The notes beneath the pieces are model-generated. The model was not told the DNA's origin. It saw only the letters and a list, made by a program, of their open reading frames with translations, and ran no database searches. From Iodidimonas nitroreducens (lineage in GTDB: Bacteria > Pseudomonadota > Alphaproteobacteria > Sphingomonadales > Rhodothalassiaceae): a stretch of 64,000 nt of DNA. Both the position numbers and the translations under genes were made by a program. How positions within the stretch are numbered: the stretch's first letter is position 1; each line of letters opens with the position of its first letter. The DNA lies in assembly GCF_008579165.1 (NCBI RefSeq), contig NZ_BKCN01000002.1; one strand, 5' to 3'. This document shows, one piece after another, positions 38,973 to 48,309 of the stretch.

Positions 38973-38996
38973 AAAACCGCAGGAGTCTGCGGTTTT
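38973..38996 (-). terminator. Rho-independent terminator between lon and hupB
   Basis: AAAACCGCAG (38973-38982) pairs perfectly with CTGCGGTTTT (38987-38996) around a GAGT loop. It lies 48 bases past the lon stop on the minus strand. Confidence 0.85.
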
Positions 38997-39043
38997 CCAC
39001 AAGTTAAATAAAGAAAGAGAGGCGATCACGCCATATTTCTGTC

Positions 39044-41451
39044 TTAATGGGTCACGGTGGCTTCCGGATGCTGCTCTGCATCATCAGAAGCTACGGCTTT
39101 GATCGCATTGGCTTTTTCTTCATCCTCATCGGTCCACTCAATGGGAACGAGGGGGCGAATGAGCGCCGCACGCAAAACTTCATCCACATGCGACACCGGC
39201 ATGATTTTCAACCCTTTTTTGACGTTATCCGGGATTTCCGCCAGGTCTTTTTCATTTTCAGCCGGAATCAGCACAGTCTTGATCCCTGCCCGCAAAGCCG
39301 CCAAAAGCTTTTCCTTCAGGCCACCAATCGGCAACACCCGGCCCCGCAAGGTCACTTCGCCGGTCATGGCGATATCGCGACGCACGGCAATGCCGGTCAA
39401 CACCGATACGATCGATGTCACCATCGCCACACCGGCCGATGGCCCGTCCTTGGGCGTGGCCCCTTCGGGCACATGCACATGGATGTCGCTTTTTTCAAAA
39501 ACCGTTGCTTCACGCCATAGCTGGCCGCCCGGCTATGCACAAAAGACCGCGCCGCCTGAATCGATTCCTGCATCACCGAGCCAAGCTTGCCCGTGGTGAG
39601 TATCCGACCCTTGCCTCGAGTGGTCACGGCCTCGATAGAGAGGATTTCGCCGCCCACCTCGGTCCAGGCAAGGCCCGTGGTCAAGCCAACCTGATCTTCG
39701 ACTTCTGCCTGGCCATAGCGATAGCGCTTGATCCCGGCATAATTGCCGACATTCTGCGCCGTGACCTGAACCCGCTTGCGCTTGCCTTCAACGATTTCCT
39801 TCACCGCCTTGCGCATCAAGCGGGCCAGCATGCGTTCCAAACTCCGCACCCCGGCTTCACGGGTATAATAGCGGATCAGATCCCGCAAAGCGCCATCGGA
39901 AATCGACCATTCCGCCCGCCTCAGACCATGATCCTTCACTTGTTTGGGGATCAGATGGCGCTTGGCGATTTCGAGCTTTTCATCTTCAGTATAGCCCGAA
40001 AGATGAATGATTTCCATGCGATCAAGCAAGGGCTGCGGCATGCTCAGGCTATTGGCCGTGGTCACGAACATCACATCCGACAGATCATAATCCACTTCCA
40101 GATAATGATCATTGAAATGCGAATTCTGCTCGGGATCAAGCACTTCAAGCAGGGCCGAGGCCGGATCGCCCCGGAAATCCTGCCCCATCTTGTCGATTTC
40201 ATCGAGCAGGAACAAAGGATTGGCCGAGCCGGCCTTTTTCATATTCTGCATCACCTTACCGGGCATGGACCCGATATAGGTGCGGCGATGACCGCGAATT
40301 TCGGCCTCATCCCGCACACCGCCCAGGCTGAAGCGAATGAAATTCCGCCCTGTGGCTTTGGCGATGGAGCGGCCTAGAGAGGTTTTGCCCACGCCCGGCG
40401 GGCCCACAAGGCACAGAATTGGCCCCTTGATCTTATTGGCGCGCTGCAAAACGGCCAGATATTCAACGATCCGTTCCTTCACCTTATCCAGACCATAATG
40501 ATCTGCATCAAGGATCTGTTCAGACCAGCCGATATCCTTCTTCACCCGTGTGCGCTTGCCCCAGGGCATGCCCAGAACCCAATCGAGATAATTGCGCACC
40601 ACTGTCGCTTCCGCCGACATGGGGCTCATGGATTTGAGCTTTTTCAGTTCGGAAATGCACTTTTCCCGCGCTTCCTTGCTCAGCTTGGTTTCAGCGATCC
40701 GCTTTTCCAGATCGGCCGTTTCCTCACGGCTTTCATCGGTTTCGCCCAGTTCCTTCTGGATCGCCTTCAATTGTTCATTGAGATAATATTCGCGCTGGGT
40801 CTTTTCCATCTGGCGCTTGACCCGGCCACGGATTTTTTTCTCGACCTGCAAGACGCCAATCTCGCCTTCCATGAAGGCATAGACCTTTTCCAGCCGATCT
40901 GTGATCGCATGGGTAGATAAAAGATCCTGCTTATCGGCAATCTTCAAAGCCAGATGCGATGCCACCGTATCGGCAAGCTTTGAGGGATCATCGATCTGAT
41001 TGGCGGACACCAGAACTTCGGGGGCGATTTTTTTGTTCAATTTGACATAATGTTCAAATTGCGAAATCACCGACCGCTTGAGCGCCTGCAATTCTTTTTC
41101 ATTGCCGGGCACTTCTTCCACATCTTCGATGCTGGCTTCAAAAAACTCTTCATTATCGACAAAGCGCGTGATCCTGGCCCGGCCCGAGCCTTCGACCAGC
41201 ACTTTGACCGTACCATCCGGCAGGCGCAGCAATTGCAGCACATTCGCCAATGTGCCCATTTCATAGATATCATCTGCCGATGGATCGTCTTCTCCGGCAT
41301 TTTTCTGGGAGACAAGCAAAATGGGCCTGTCATCCTTCATGACCTCTTCAAGGGCGCGAACGCTTTTCTCGCGGCCCACAAACAAAGGCACGATCATGTG
41401 CGGGAATACAACGATGTCTCGCAAAGGCAGGACAGGATAGGTCTTGTCCAT
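39044..41451 (-). CDS. lon: ATP-dependent protease Lon (one-base frameshift)
   Basis: Cytosolic AAA+ serine protease, 802 residues when corrected. It has an N-terminal substrate domain (from PVLPLRDIVVFPHMIVPLFVGR), Walker A GPPGVGKTS, Walker B with FLLDEIDKMG, and the protease domain with the catalytic Ser in DGPSAG and Lys in the GGLKEKLLAA region. The frame breaks in the plus-strand A5 run at 39497-39501: six A would join QRFF to EKSDIHVHVPEG. The break falls shortly before the active-site Ser, so the uncorrected product would be inactive. Start ATG at 41449-41451. Confidence 0.94.
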
Positions 41452-41569
41452 GCAATGGTTCCGATCTTGTTAAAAACCTGATTTCAATGGACGCCTGCGC
41501 CACAAAATCAATGATGAACACAGGCTAGCCAAAGGACTTATCTTTGAAATAGCGATCCTGCCCAACCTT

Positions 41570-42868
41570 TCAAGACCTGTGAGTGTCTTTCAAGGATTGG
41601 GGATCAGGCAGAGGTCCCCGCTTCGTCACGACGCTCGGCATAAATGAATAACGCTTGGCGCCTGATGTCACCACATCGCCATTGATCACCACTTCCTCCA
41701 CCCCTTCGAGCGAGGGAAGATCAAACATCGTCTCGAGCAGGATATCTTCCATAATCGAGCGCAAACCGCGTGCCCCCGTTTTCCGGGCGATGGCACGCTT
41801 TGCCACACTGCGGCAGGCATCATCGGTAAAGGTGAGGGCCACATCTTCCATTTCAAACAAACGCTGATACTGCTTTAAAAGCGCGTTTTTCGGTGTGGAG
41901 AGGATTTCGATGAGGGCATCCTCATCCAGATCCTCAAGGGTGGCAATCACGGGAACACGGCCAACGAATTCAGGAATCAAACCAAATTTCAACAGATCTT
42001 CCGGCTCTGCATGCATCAGCAATTCACCGACCGAACGATCTTCAGGGGAGGAAACCTTGGCCCCGAAGCCCATCGATTTGCCCTGCATCCGGGATGAAAC
42101 GATCCGATCAAGACCGGCGAAAGCGCCGCCGCAGATGAACAGGATATTGGTGGTATCCACCTGCAGGAATTCCTGCTGCGGATGCTTCCTGCCCCCTTGG
42201 GGTGGCACGCTGGCAACCGTGCCTTCCATGATCTTCAGCAGCGCCTGCTGCACACCTTCCCCCGAAACATCGCGGGTGATGGATGGATTGTCGGATTTGC
42301 GGCTGATCTTATCCACTTCATCGATATAAACGATGCCGCGCTGCGCCCGCTCCACATTATAATCGGCGGATTGCAAAAGTTTCAGGATGATATTTTCAAC
42401 ATCCTCACCCACATAGCCCGCTTCCGTCAGCGTGGTGGCATCGGCCATGGTAAAGGGCACATCCAGAATACGCGCCAAAGTCTGGGCCAGCAGGGTTTTG
42501 CCACAACCCGTGGGCCCTACCAGCAGGATATTGGATTTCGACAATTCCACATCCGAACTTTTGGCGGCATGGTTCAGGCGCTTATAATGATTATGCACGG
42601 CCACAGAAAGAACGCGCTTGGCCTTGGGCTGACCGATCACATAATCATTGAGCACATCCAGAATTTCTTGTGGGGTTGGCACCCCATCACTGGATTTGGC
42701 AATGCCCGATTTACTTTCTTCACGGATGATATCCGTACACAACTCAACGCATTCATCACAGATGAAAACCGTTGGCCCTGCAATCAGCTTACGCACCTCA
42801 TGCTGGCTCTTCCCACAGAAAGAACAGTACAAGGTATTTTTGGAATCTCCGCCACTCAATTTCGTCAT
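41570..42868 (-). CDS. clpX: ClpX, ATPase subunit of the ClpXP protease
   Basis: 432-residue unfoldase. N-terminal zinc-binding domain with Cys15, Cys18, Cys37 and Cys40; Walker A GPTGCGKT; Walker B VYIDEVDKI; the RKSDNPSITRDVSGEGVQQALLK-type region; and the IGF loop region for ClpP contact. Gene order clpP-clpX-lon-hupB is the usual one. Start ATG at 42866-42868, 218 bases after clpP, a gap that may hold a promoter but shows no clear boxes. Confidence 0.97.
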   Translation of the reverse strand: MTKLSGGDSKNTLYCSFCGKSQHEVRKLIAGPTVFICDECVELCTDIIREESKSGIAKSSDGVPTPQEILDVLNDYVIGQPKAKRVLSVAVHNHYKRLNHAAKSSDVELSKSNILLVGPTGCGKTLLAQTLARILDVPFTMADATTLTEAGYVGEDVENIILKLLQSADYNVERAQRGIVYIDEVDKISRKSDNPSITRDVSGEGVQQALLKIMEGTVASVPPQGGRKHPQQEFLQVDTTNILFICGGAFAGLDRIVSSRMQGKSMGFGAKVSSPEDRSVGELLMHAEPEDLLKFGLIPEFVGRVPVIATLEDLDEDALIEILSTPKNALLKQYQRLFEMEDVALTFTDDACRSVAKRAIARKTGARGLRSIMEDILLETMFDLPSLEGVEEVVINGDVVTSGAKRYSFMPSVVTKRGPLPDPQSLKDTHRS

Positions 42869-43086
42869 CAGACTTCCTTAAGTCTCCATTTGAACCATCA
42901 TCGTAGAACAGCCCGTGACCGTGCAGCAACAGCTTTTCTGCTCAATCAACCATCGCAGCCTTCTTGGGTTCTCAATCTGGTTCTCGTCGGCAAAAAACAG
43001 GCCCCATATCAACACATTCTAAACGAACATTTCTTGCTGTAGGCTTAAAATGGCATCAACTGCCAATCATGAAGATGAAAACCGCC

Positions 43087-43713
43087 TCATTTATCCGGAT
43101 CATCAGGCCGTTTGAGCAAGACTTCATCAACGATCCCCCAATCCTTGGCTTCTTCAGCGCTCATCCAGCGATCGCGATCAAGAGCTTTTTCAACCTCATC
43201 GAGGGTCTGGCCGGTATGGGTCACATAGATATTGTTTAAACGCTCGCGCAATTTGATAATTTCGCGGGCTTGAATTTCAATATCTGTGGCCTGCCCCCGA
43301 AACCCGCCGGATGGCTGATGCACCATCACCCGGGCATTGGGCAAACAATAACGCATGCCTTTTTCACCGGCACACATCAAAAGCGAACCCATGGAGGCCG
43401 CCTGACCGATACACAAGGTTGCAACCTTTGGACGAATATACTGCATCGTATCATAAATGGCGAGGCCGGAACTGACCACCCCACCGGGGGAATTGATATA
43501 AAATGAGATGTCTTTTTTCGGATTATCCGCTTCCAGATAGAGAAGCTGGGCAACGATCAGGCTGGAAATATTATCTTCAACCTGCCCGGTAAGAAAAATA
43601 ATCCGTTCTTTCAACAGACGGGAATAAATATCAAAAGCCCGTTCGCCACGATTCGTCTGCTCCACCACCATCGGCACGAGCTGACTTGTGAACTGATCCA
43701 CGATATCGACCAT
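43087..43713 (-). CDS. clpP: ATP-dependent Clp protease proteolytic subunit
   Basis: 208-residue serine protease. The catalytic triad is visible as Ser107 (GQAASMGS), His132 (MVHQPSGG) and Asp181 (LDRDRWM). The N-terminal axial-loop region precedes DIYSRLLKERIIFLTG. Start ATG at 43711-43713, 129 bases downstream of tig. Confidence 0.97.
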   Translation of the reverse strand: MVDIVDQFTSQLVPMVVEQTNRGERAFDIYSRLLKERIIFLTGQVEDNISSLIVAQLLYLEADNPKKDISFYINSPGGVVSSGLAIYDTMQYIRPKVATLCIGQAASMGSLLMCAGEKGMRYCLPNARVMVHQPSGGFRGQATDIEIQAREIIKLRERLNNIYVTHTGQTLDEVEKALDRDRWMSAEEAKDWGIVDEVLLKRPDDPDK

Positions 43714-43777
43714 ATGCGCTAAACTCCCGTCGTCCTGATCATCAAAAACTAAATATCACGCAGTATTGCGAGTTAAA

Positions 43778-43812
43778 AAGGCCGCGGCAAGCCCATGTGC
43801 TCCCGCGGCCTT
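43778..43812 (-). terminator. Rho-independent terminator of tig
   Basis: AAGGCCGCGG (43778-43787) pairs perfectly with CCGCGGCCTT (43803-43812). On the minus strand it is followed by T5, 30 bases past the tig stop. Confidence 0.88.
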
Positions 43813-43842
43813 CATTCTGCATCAAAAAGCAGATGGCAAGGC

Positions 43843-45403
43843 TCAGGCGCCTGCATCATCCTTTGCCGAAGCCGCCTTTTTAGGGGCTGCTTTCTTTGCC
43901 GCTGCTTTTTTGGCTGGTGCTTTCTTGGTCGCCGGCTCTTTGGCTTGGGTCTTTTCCCCGTCATCAGCGGATTTCGCCGCCGATTTCTTTGACCCGGCTT
44001 TTTTTTCGGAAGCCTTTTTGCCAGCCGCCTTTTTACCGTTATCGGCTTCTTCGGCTTCGGCCTCTTCTTCCTCGCGAACGGCTTTACGCAGATCTTCAAG
44101 GCTCATTTCAATGTCATCGAGATCAGCCATTTCGAGAATGAAATCAACACTTTATCTTCGTATAAAGGGGCCCGAAGCTGCGCCAAAGCCTGCTCATTCT
44201 TGGTATAGAATTCAAAGACTTCGCGTTCCTGACCGGGATAACGACGGGCTTCTTCAGCCACGCGGCGCATCAGCTCATCCCGATTGATCTCGATCTTATT
44301 GGCCATCCCCAATTCGGAAAGCAACAGACCCAAGCGCACCCGACGTTCCGCAATATCGCGATAATCCTTGCGATCCTCTTCGCTTTCCGGCTCATCCTGC
44401 CGGCCAGATCTTCTTCGGTTGCTTCACCGCTCATGATGGCATCGCGTTTGATCTGGCCCCAGATATCGCGATATTCAAGATCGACCATGCCCTGGGGCAC
44501 GGCAAAATCATAAGCATCAGCAAGCTTATCGAGCAAAGCCCGCTTGACCTTCGCCCGGCTCAGGGCCTTTGCTTCCTGCTCAAGCTGGGTTTTCAAGGCG
44601 TCTTTCAAGGCATCAAGCCCTTCAAGGCCGAAATTCTTGGCAAAATCATCGTCGATTTTGGCCTCGGCAGGCTTTTTCACCTCTTTGACCGAAACCTTGA
44701 ACTGCGCCGGCTTGCCCGACAGATCATCGCGGCCATAATTCTCCGGGAAGGTGACATCGACTGTCAGATCATCACCGGCTTTCGCGCCCGCAAGCTGATC
44801 TTCAAAGCCGGGAATGAACTGGCCCGAGCCAAGCTCAAGCTGCACATCATCGCCCTTCCCGCCTTCAAATTCCGTGCCTTCAACCGAGCCGACAAAATCG
44901 ATGATCACTGCATCACCGGTTTTTGCCTTATAGGTTTTGGCGGCGGCTTCAAAGCTTTTCGATTGCCCGGCCAGGGTTTGGAGGGCGGCATCGATATCGG
45001 CATCGGATGGGCTGGCCACCAGACGATCCAAGGCAGGTGCCTTGAAATCCGAAGTATCGACATCGGGCAGGATTTCCGCCGAAACGGTAAAATCAAAGCC
45101 CGCATCCGCTTCCACATCACCCACCTTGATGCTGGGTTGAAGGGCTGGCCTGATCTTGCGCTCGCGGAACAAGGCATCGGTGCTTTCCCGCACCGTTTCC
45201 TCGATCGCCTGCCCACGGGCAGCCTCCCCATGCAGCTTTTTCAAAAGCGCCAAGGGTGTTTTGCCGGGGCGGAAGCCCTTCATCCGCACTTTGGTGCGCA
45301 GATCATCCAATATTTTCTGAACCCGCTGGTCGAGATCGGTCTTTTCAACCGTGATCTTATATTCCCGCGATAGTCCTTCAGTCTTTATTTCATCGATTTG
45401 CAT
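43843..45403 (-). CDS. tig: Trigger factor with Lys/Ala-rich tail (two one-base frameshifts)
   Basis: Ribosome-associated chaperone, 520 residues when corrected. The ribosome-binding loop GFRPGKTPLALL lies near residue 43, the FKBP-type prolyl isomerase domain spans about 150-240, and the C-terminal chaperone arms follow. It ends in a basic tail of about 65 residues made of KKAA, AKKA and PKKA units, resembling histone H1. Breaks are at plus-strand 44399 (one G missing from GG) and about 44148 (one C missing from CC). Restoring both joins three overlapping frames into one family-like protein. Start ATG at 45401-45403; clpP follows. Confidence 0.92.
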
Positions 45404-45445
45404 GCGCTCACTCGTGGCCTATGGGTGACCATCTCACTTGTCTAA

Positions 45446-45532
45446 TGGTGCGGGCGAAGGGACTTGAACCCCCACGTCCTCTCGGACACCAGAACCTAAA
45501 TCTGGCGCGTCTACCAGTTCCGCCACGCCCGC
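45446..45532 (-). tRNA. tRNA-Leu (TAG)
   Basis: 87-base class II tRNA with a long variable arm (TGTCCGAGAGGACG). Anticodon TAG lies in CCAGATTTAGGTTCTGG, acceptor GCGGGCG pairs with CGCCCGC, and CCA is encoded. It lies just upstream of tig on the same strand. Confidence 0.96.
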
Positions 45533-45771
45533 TGGTGAAAACTCATCGCTTCATACCCGTTAAATCCCGGAGCACAAAACGCTTTCGCATCCCGACCGGC
45601 GCATTTGCGTTCCGTAAACGCATGCGCCCTTGGAAAGCTTTCACATCAAACGCACTGGCCGGTGCGGCAGATTGGCGCTTCCTTAGCACAGGCTGTTCAG
45701 GAAAAACCAGCCCGATTCCATAAACGCGATAAACTGATTGCAGGCATCCCCCCAGATCAGCGCTGGAAAGG

Positions 45772-47415
45772 CTATGATCGCGGCCCGCCTGGCCTTGGAA
45801 ATTGCGCATCCAGATCCCGCATCACTTTGGGCAAAGCAGCAATCAGATCCCCGGCAATCATGCCCCGGCCTGCGGGCAAAGCCGCCGCCCCATGCAGCCA
45901 AACGGCAGAGCAGGCGGCTTCAAAAGCCGGCATGCCCTGCGCCATCAGGCCCGCGATGAACCCGGCCAACACATCGCCCGAACCCGCAGTGGCAAGCCAG
46001 GGTGGCGCATTGGCATTGATCACCACCCGGCCATCGGGGGCCGCGATCACGCTATCAGCCCCTTTATGCACGATCACCGCCCCGCTTTTTTGGGCCGCCT
46101 CAAGACTGCGCTTTAATTTCGACTCAATAGCCCCGTCCGAATCCGCAGAATCGGGTGCCGGGGTGGGCCCGAAAAGCCGGGCAAATTCTCCGCCATGGGG
46201 GGTCATCACCACCTCTTCGGCCCGGCTGCCGATCATCGCAAAAAGGGCTTCGGGATCATCGGCAAAGCTTGAAAGGCCATCGGCATCGAGCACGCATGGC
46301 TTTGCGGTAGCCAAAGCATCCGCCACTTTTTGCCGTGTATCGGGATGCAGCCCCAGCCCCGGCCCCAAAGCCAGAACCGTGCGCCGGGGATCATCCATGA
46401 AGGCACGATAGCCAGCGCGATCCTTGAACGGGGCCACCATCACCTCCATCAGGCTGGCGGCTTGAATGGGATAGCTTTCCTTAGGGGTGATGAGGGTAAC
46501 GGCACCGGCACCAGCGCGAAGGGCGGCGCTGGCGGTCAGCCGTGCCGCCCCGGTAAAAGGCGGGCCTCCGCTCATCACAAGGGCATGGCCACGCTGATAT
46601 TTATGGCCATCAGGGGCAAGCTGCGGCCAATGATCGGCCCATAAAGCCGGGTGATTCTCATAAACCATGGGCTGAATAGCATCGAGAACGCTGTCCGGAA
46701 TACCGATCTGGCGAACCACCAGTTGCCCGCATTTTTGTCGCCCCGGCATCAGCAGATGGCCCGGCTTCTTGCGAAAAAAACTGACCGTGAGATCCGCATC
46801 GAAAACCAGCCCCAAAGGCTGCCCGCTATCGCCCGATAGCCCCGAAGGCACATCCACCGCCACATGATAGGCCCGCGACCTATTGGCAGCGGCGATCAGA
46901 TCGGCGGCAGCCCCATCCACCGGTCGGCTAAGCCCCGCCCCGAAAAGGGCATCGATGATGAGGTCATACGCCCCCAAAATATCGGAATCGACCAGATTGG
47001 GATCAAAAACCGCCCATGCGCCCTTATAAAGGGCGGCCATCGCAGCGGCATCCCCCCGCAATTCTTGGGGATCGACCAAAGACAGCACCTTCACGTCCAT
47101 CCCGGCGGCCAAAAGAGCACGCGCCGCCACCCAGCCATCCCCGCCATTATTCCCCGGTCCGGCGAGAACCAAAGCTCGGCCGCCCTTCATCTGACCGTCC
47201 TTCATGTGAGCCAAAGCTTCTTCGGCAACGCAGCGCCCCGCCGCTTCCATCAGGTTCAGGCCCGATGTGCCGAGGCGGATCGCCGCCTGATCGGCTTTGG
47301 CCATTTGCGCACAGCTCAATAGTATCCGCAGGCTTTTATCCTGCTGATGGGAACGCGCAGCATCCACAATGCGGCCGCTGGATTTTTGATTATGGATCAA
47401 AGGCCCTGCCCCCAT
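45772..47415 (-). CDS. nnrD: Bifunctional NAD(P)H-hydrate epimerase/dehydratase
   Basis: Repairs damaged NAD(P)H hydrates. The N-terminal epimerase domain contains LMEAAG and GPGNNGGDGWVAARALL; the C-terminal ADP/ATP-dependent dehydratase domain contains TPHGGEFARLF and the nucleotide-binding NANAPPWLATAGSGDVLAG. The frame continues upstream to 47622 but that part is a translation of tRNA-His, so I use ATG at 47413-47415 (547 residues). The true start could be even later, near LRILLSCAQM, because the first 30 residues do not look like the family. The gap to tRNA-Leu is 239 bases, with no further gene seen. Confidence 0.9.
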   Translation of the reverse strand: MGAGPLIHNQKSSGRIVDAARSHQQDKSLRILLSCAQMAKADQAAIRLGTSGLNLMEAAGRCVAEEALAHMKDGQMKGGRALVLAGPGNNGGDGWVAARALLAAGMDVKVLSLVDPQELRGDAAAMAALYKGAWAVFDPNLVDSDILGAYDLIIDALFGAGLSRPVDGAAADLIAAANRSRAYHVAVDVPSGLSGDSGQPLGLVFDADLTVSFFRKKPGHLLMPGRQKCGQLVVRQIGIPDSVLDAIQPMVYENHPALWADHWPQLAPDGHKYQRGHALVMSGGPPFTGAARLTASAALRAGAGAVTLITPKESYPIQAASLMEVMVAPFKDRAGYRAFMDDPRRTVLALGPGLGLHPDTRQKVADALATAKPCVLDADGLSSFADDPEALFAMIGSRAEEVVMTPHGGEFARLFGPTPAPDSADSDGAIESKLKRSLEAAQKSGAVIVHKGADSVIAAPDGRVVINANAPPWLATAGSGDVLAGFIAGLMAQGMPAFEAACSAVWLHGAAALPAGRGMIAGDLIAALPKVMRDLDAQFPRPGGPRS

Positions 47416-47474
47416 GCTTTGTTTCACAGGGTTGAGTATGATACAAAGGCTCAAGCCGGAAAAGGGCAGATGGT

Positions 47475-47551
47475 GGGGCGAACGACGGGACTTGAACCCG
47501 CAACCTCCTGGACCACAACCAGGCGCTCTAACCAATTGAGCTACGCCCGCC
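47475..47551 (-). tRNA. tRNA-His (GTG)
   Basis: 77 bases including the extra 5' G that pairs with the discriminator C. Anticodon GTG lies in CCTGGTTGTGGTCCAGG, the T-arm is GCGGGTTCAAGTCCCGT, and CCA is encoded. It is transcribed toward nnrD, which starts 60 bases later. Confidence 0.95.
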
Positions 47552-47800
47552 ATCATTGGGAAGGCGCTCGTCATACCGGGGAATATGCCGCCAGTCAAGA
47601 AGCCCGGAGCGGCTAATTGCATGAGAATGCATTTTTCAAATTGGGATCGCCCTGCCGGGCTTCAAATCCTATCAGCACGCAGGACTCACCATACGGCAAA
47701 ACTGATTAAAAAATAGGCATGTGCTTTAATAAAAGGCATGAAACCCTTGGGGCATGGCGCTGAACCGCCCAAAATCGGGCCTTTCCCGGGATCAATAAAT

Positions 47801-47816
47801 TGGCATGATCATTGCT
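47801..47816 (+). promoter_or_regulatory. Sigma-54 promoter of glnB-glnA
   Basis: TGGCATG at 47801-47807 and TTGCT at 47812-47816 match the -24/-12 consensus TGGCACG-N4-TTGCW with one difference and exact spacing. It lies about 100 bases before the glnB ATG. Nitrogen-regulated transcription of glnBA from RpoN with NtrC is well known in this class. I do not see an unmistakable NtrC site; TGCA repeats near 47623-47635 are weak candidates. Confidence 0.75.
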
Positions 47817-47914
47817 AGGTTACGCATAGTGCCAAAAACGGGGACACTTATGTGTTCGAACCTGAACCAACCCGATTGATCAACCAGATAAAGCTCGTGT
47901 GAACGGATGCGGAT

Positions 47915-48253
47915 ATGAAAAAAATCGAGGCGATCATCAAGCCCTTCAAGCTGGATGAAGTGAAAGAAGCGCTTCATGAAGTTGGTGTTTCGGGCATCAC
48001 CGTGCTGGAAGCCCGTGGCTTTGGCCGCCAAAAGGGACATACCGAACTTTATCGCGGGGCGGAATATGTGGTTGATTTCGTGCCCAAGGTGAAGCTTGAG
48101 ATCGTGATCGACGATGCCAAGCTCGAAGCCGCCGTTGAAGCCATCCAAAATGCCGCCCACACCGGCAGAATCGGGGATGGCAAGATTTTTGTTACCGCCA
48201 TCGAGGATGCCATCCGCATCCGCACCGGCGAAACCGGCAGCGATGCCATTTAA
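47915..48253 (+). CDS. glnB: Nitrogen regulatory protein PII
   Basis: 112-residue trimeric signal protein that senses 2-oxoglutarate, ATP and glutamine status. The uridylylation site is Tyr51 in the T-loop (GAEYVVDF), followed by the B-loop TGRIGDGKIFV and C-loop RIRTGE. It is co-directional with glnA, 56 bases apart, under the same sigma-54 promoter, so it is GlnB rather than an AmtB-linked GlnK. Confidence 0.96.
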   Translation: MKKIEAIIKPFKLDEVKEALHEVGVSGITVLEARGFGRQKGHTELYRGAEYVVDFVPKVKLEIVIDDAKLEAAVEAIQNAAHTGRIGDGKIFVTAIEDAIRIRTGETGSDAI

Positions 48254-48309
48254 TCCATCCCCCGATCCCCTTTCCAATCCACCCTTTTGAGAAGAAGCAG
48301 AGACATATC

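Noticed and set aside
47416..47622. Upstream extension of the nnrD frame (about 69 codons)
   Set aside because: It is a translation of tRNA-His; the AQLVRAPG...GGCGFKSRR string is a well-known tRNA artefact.
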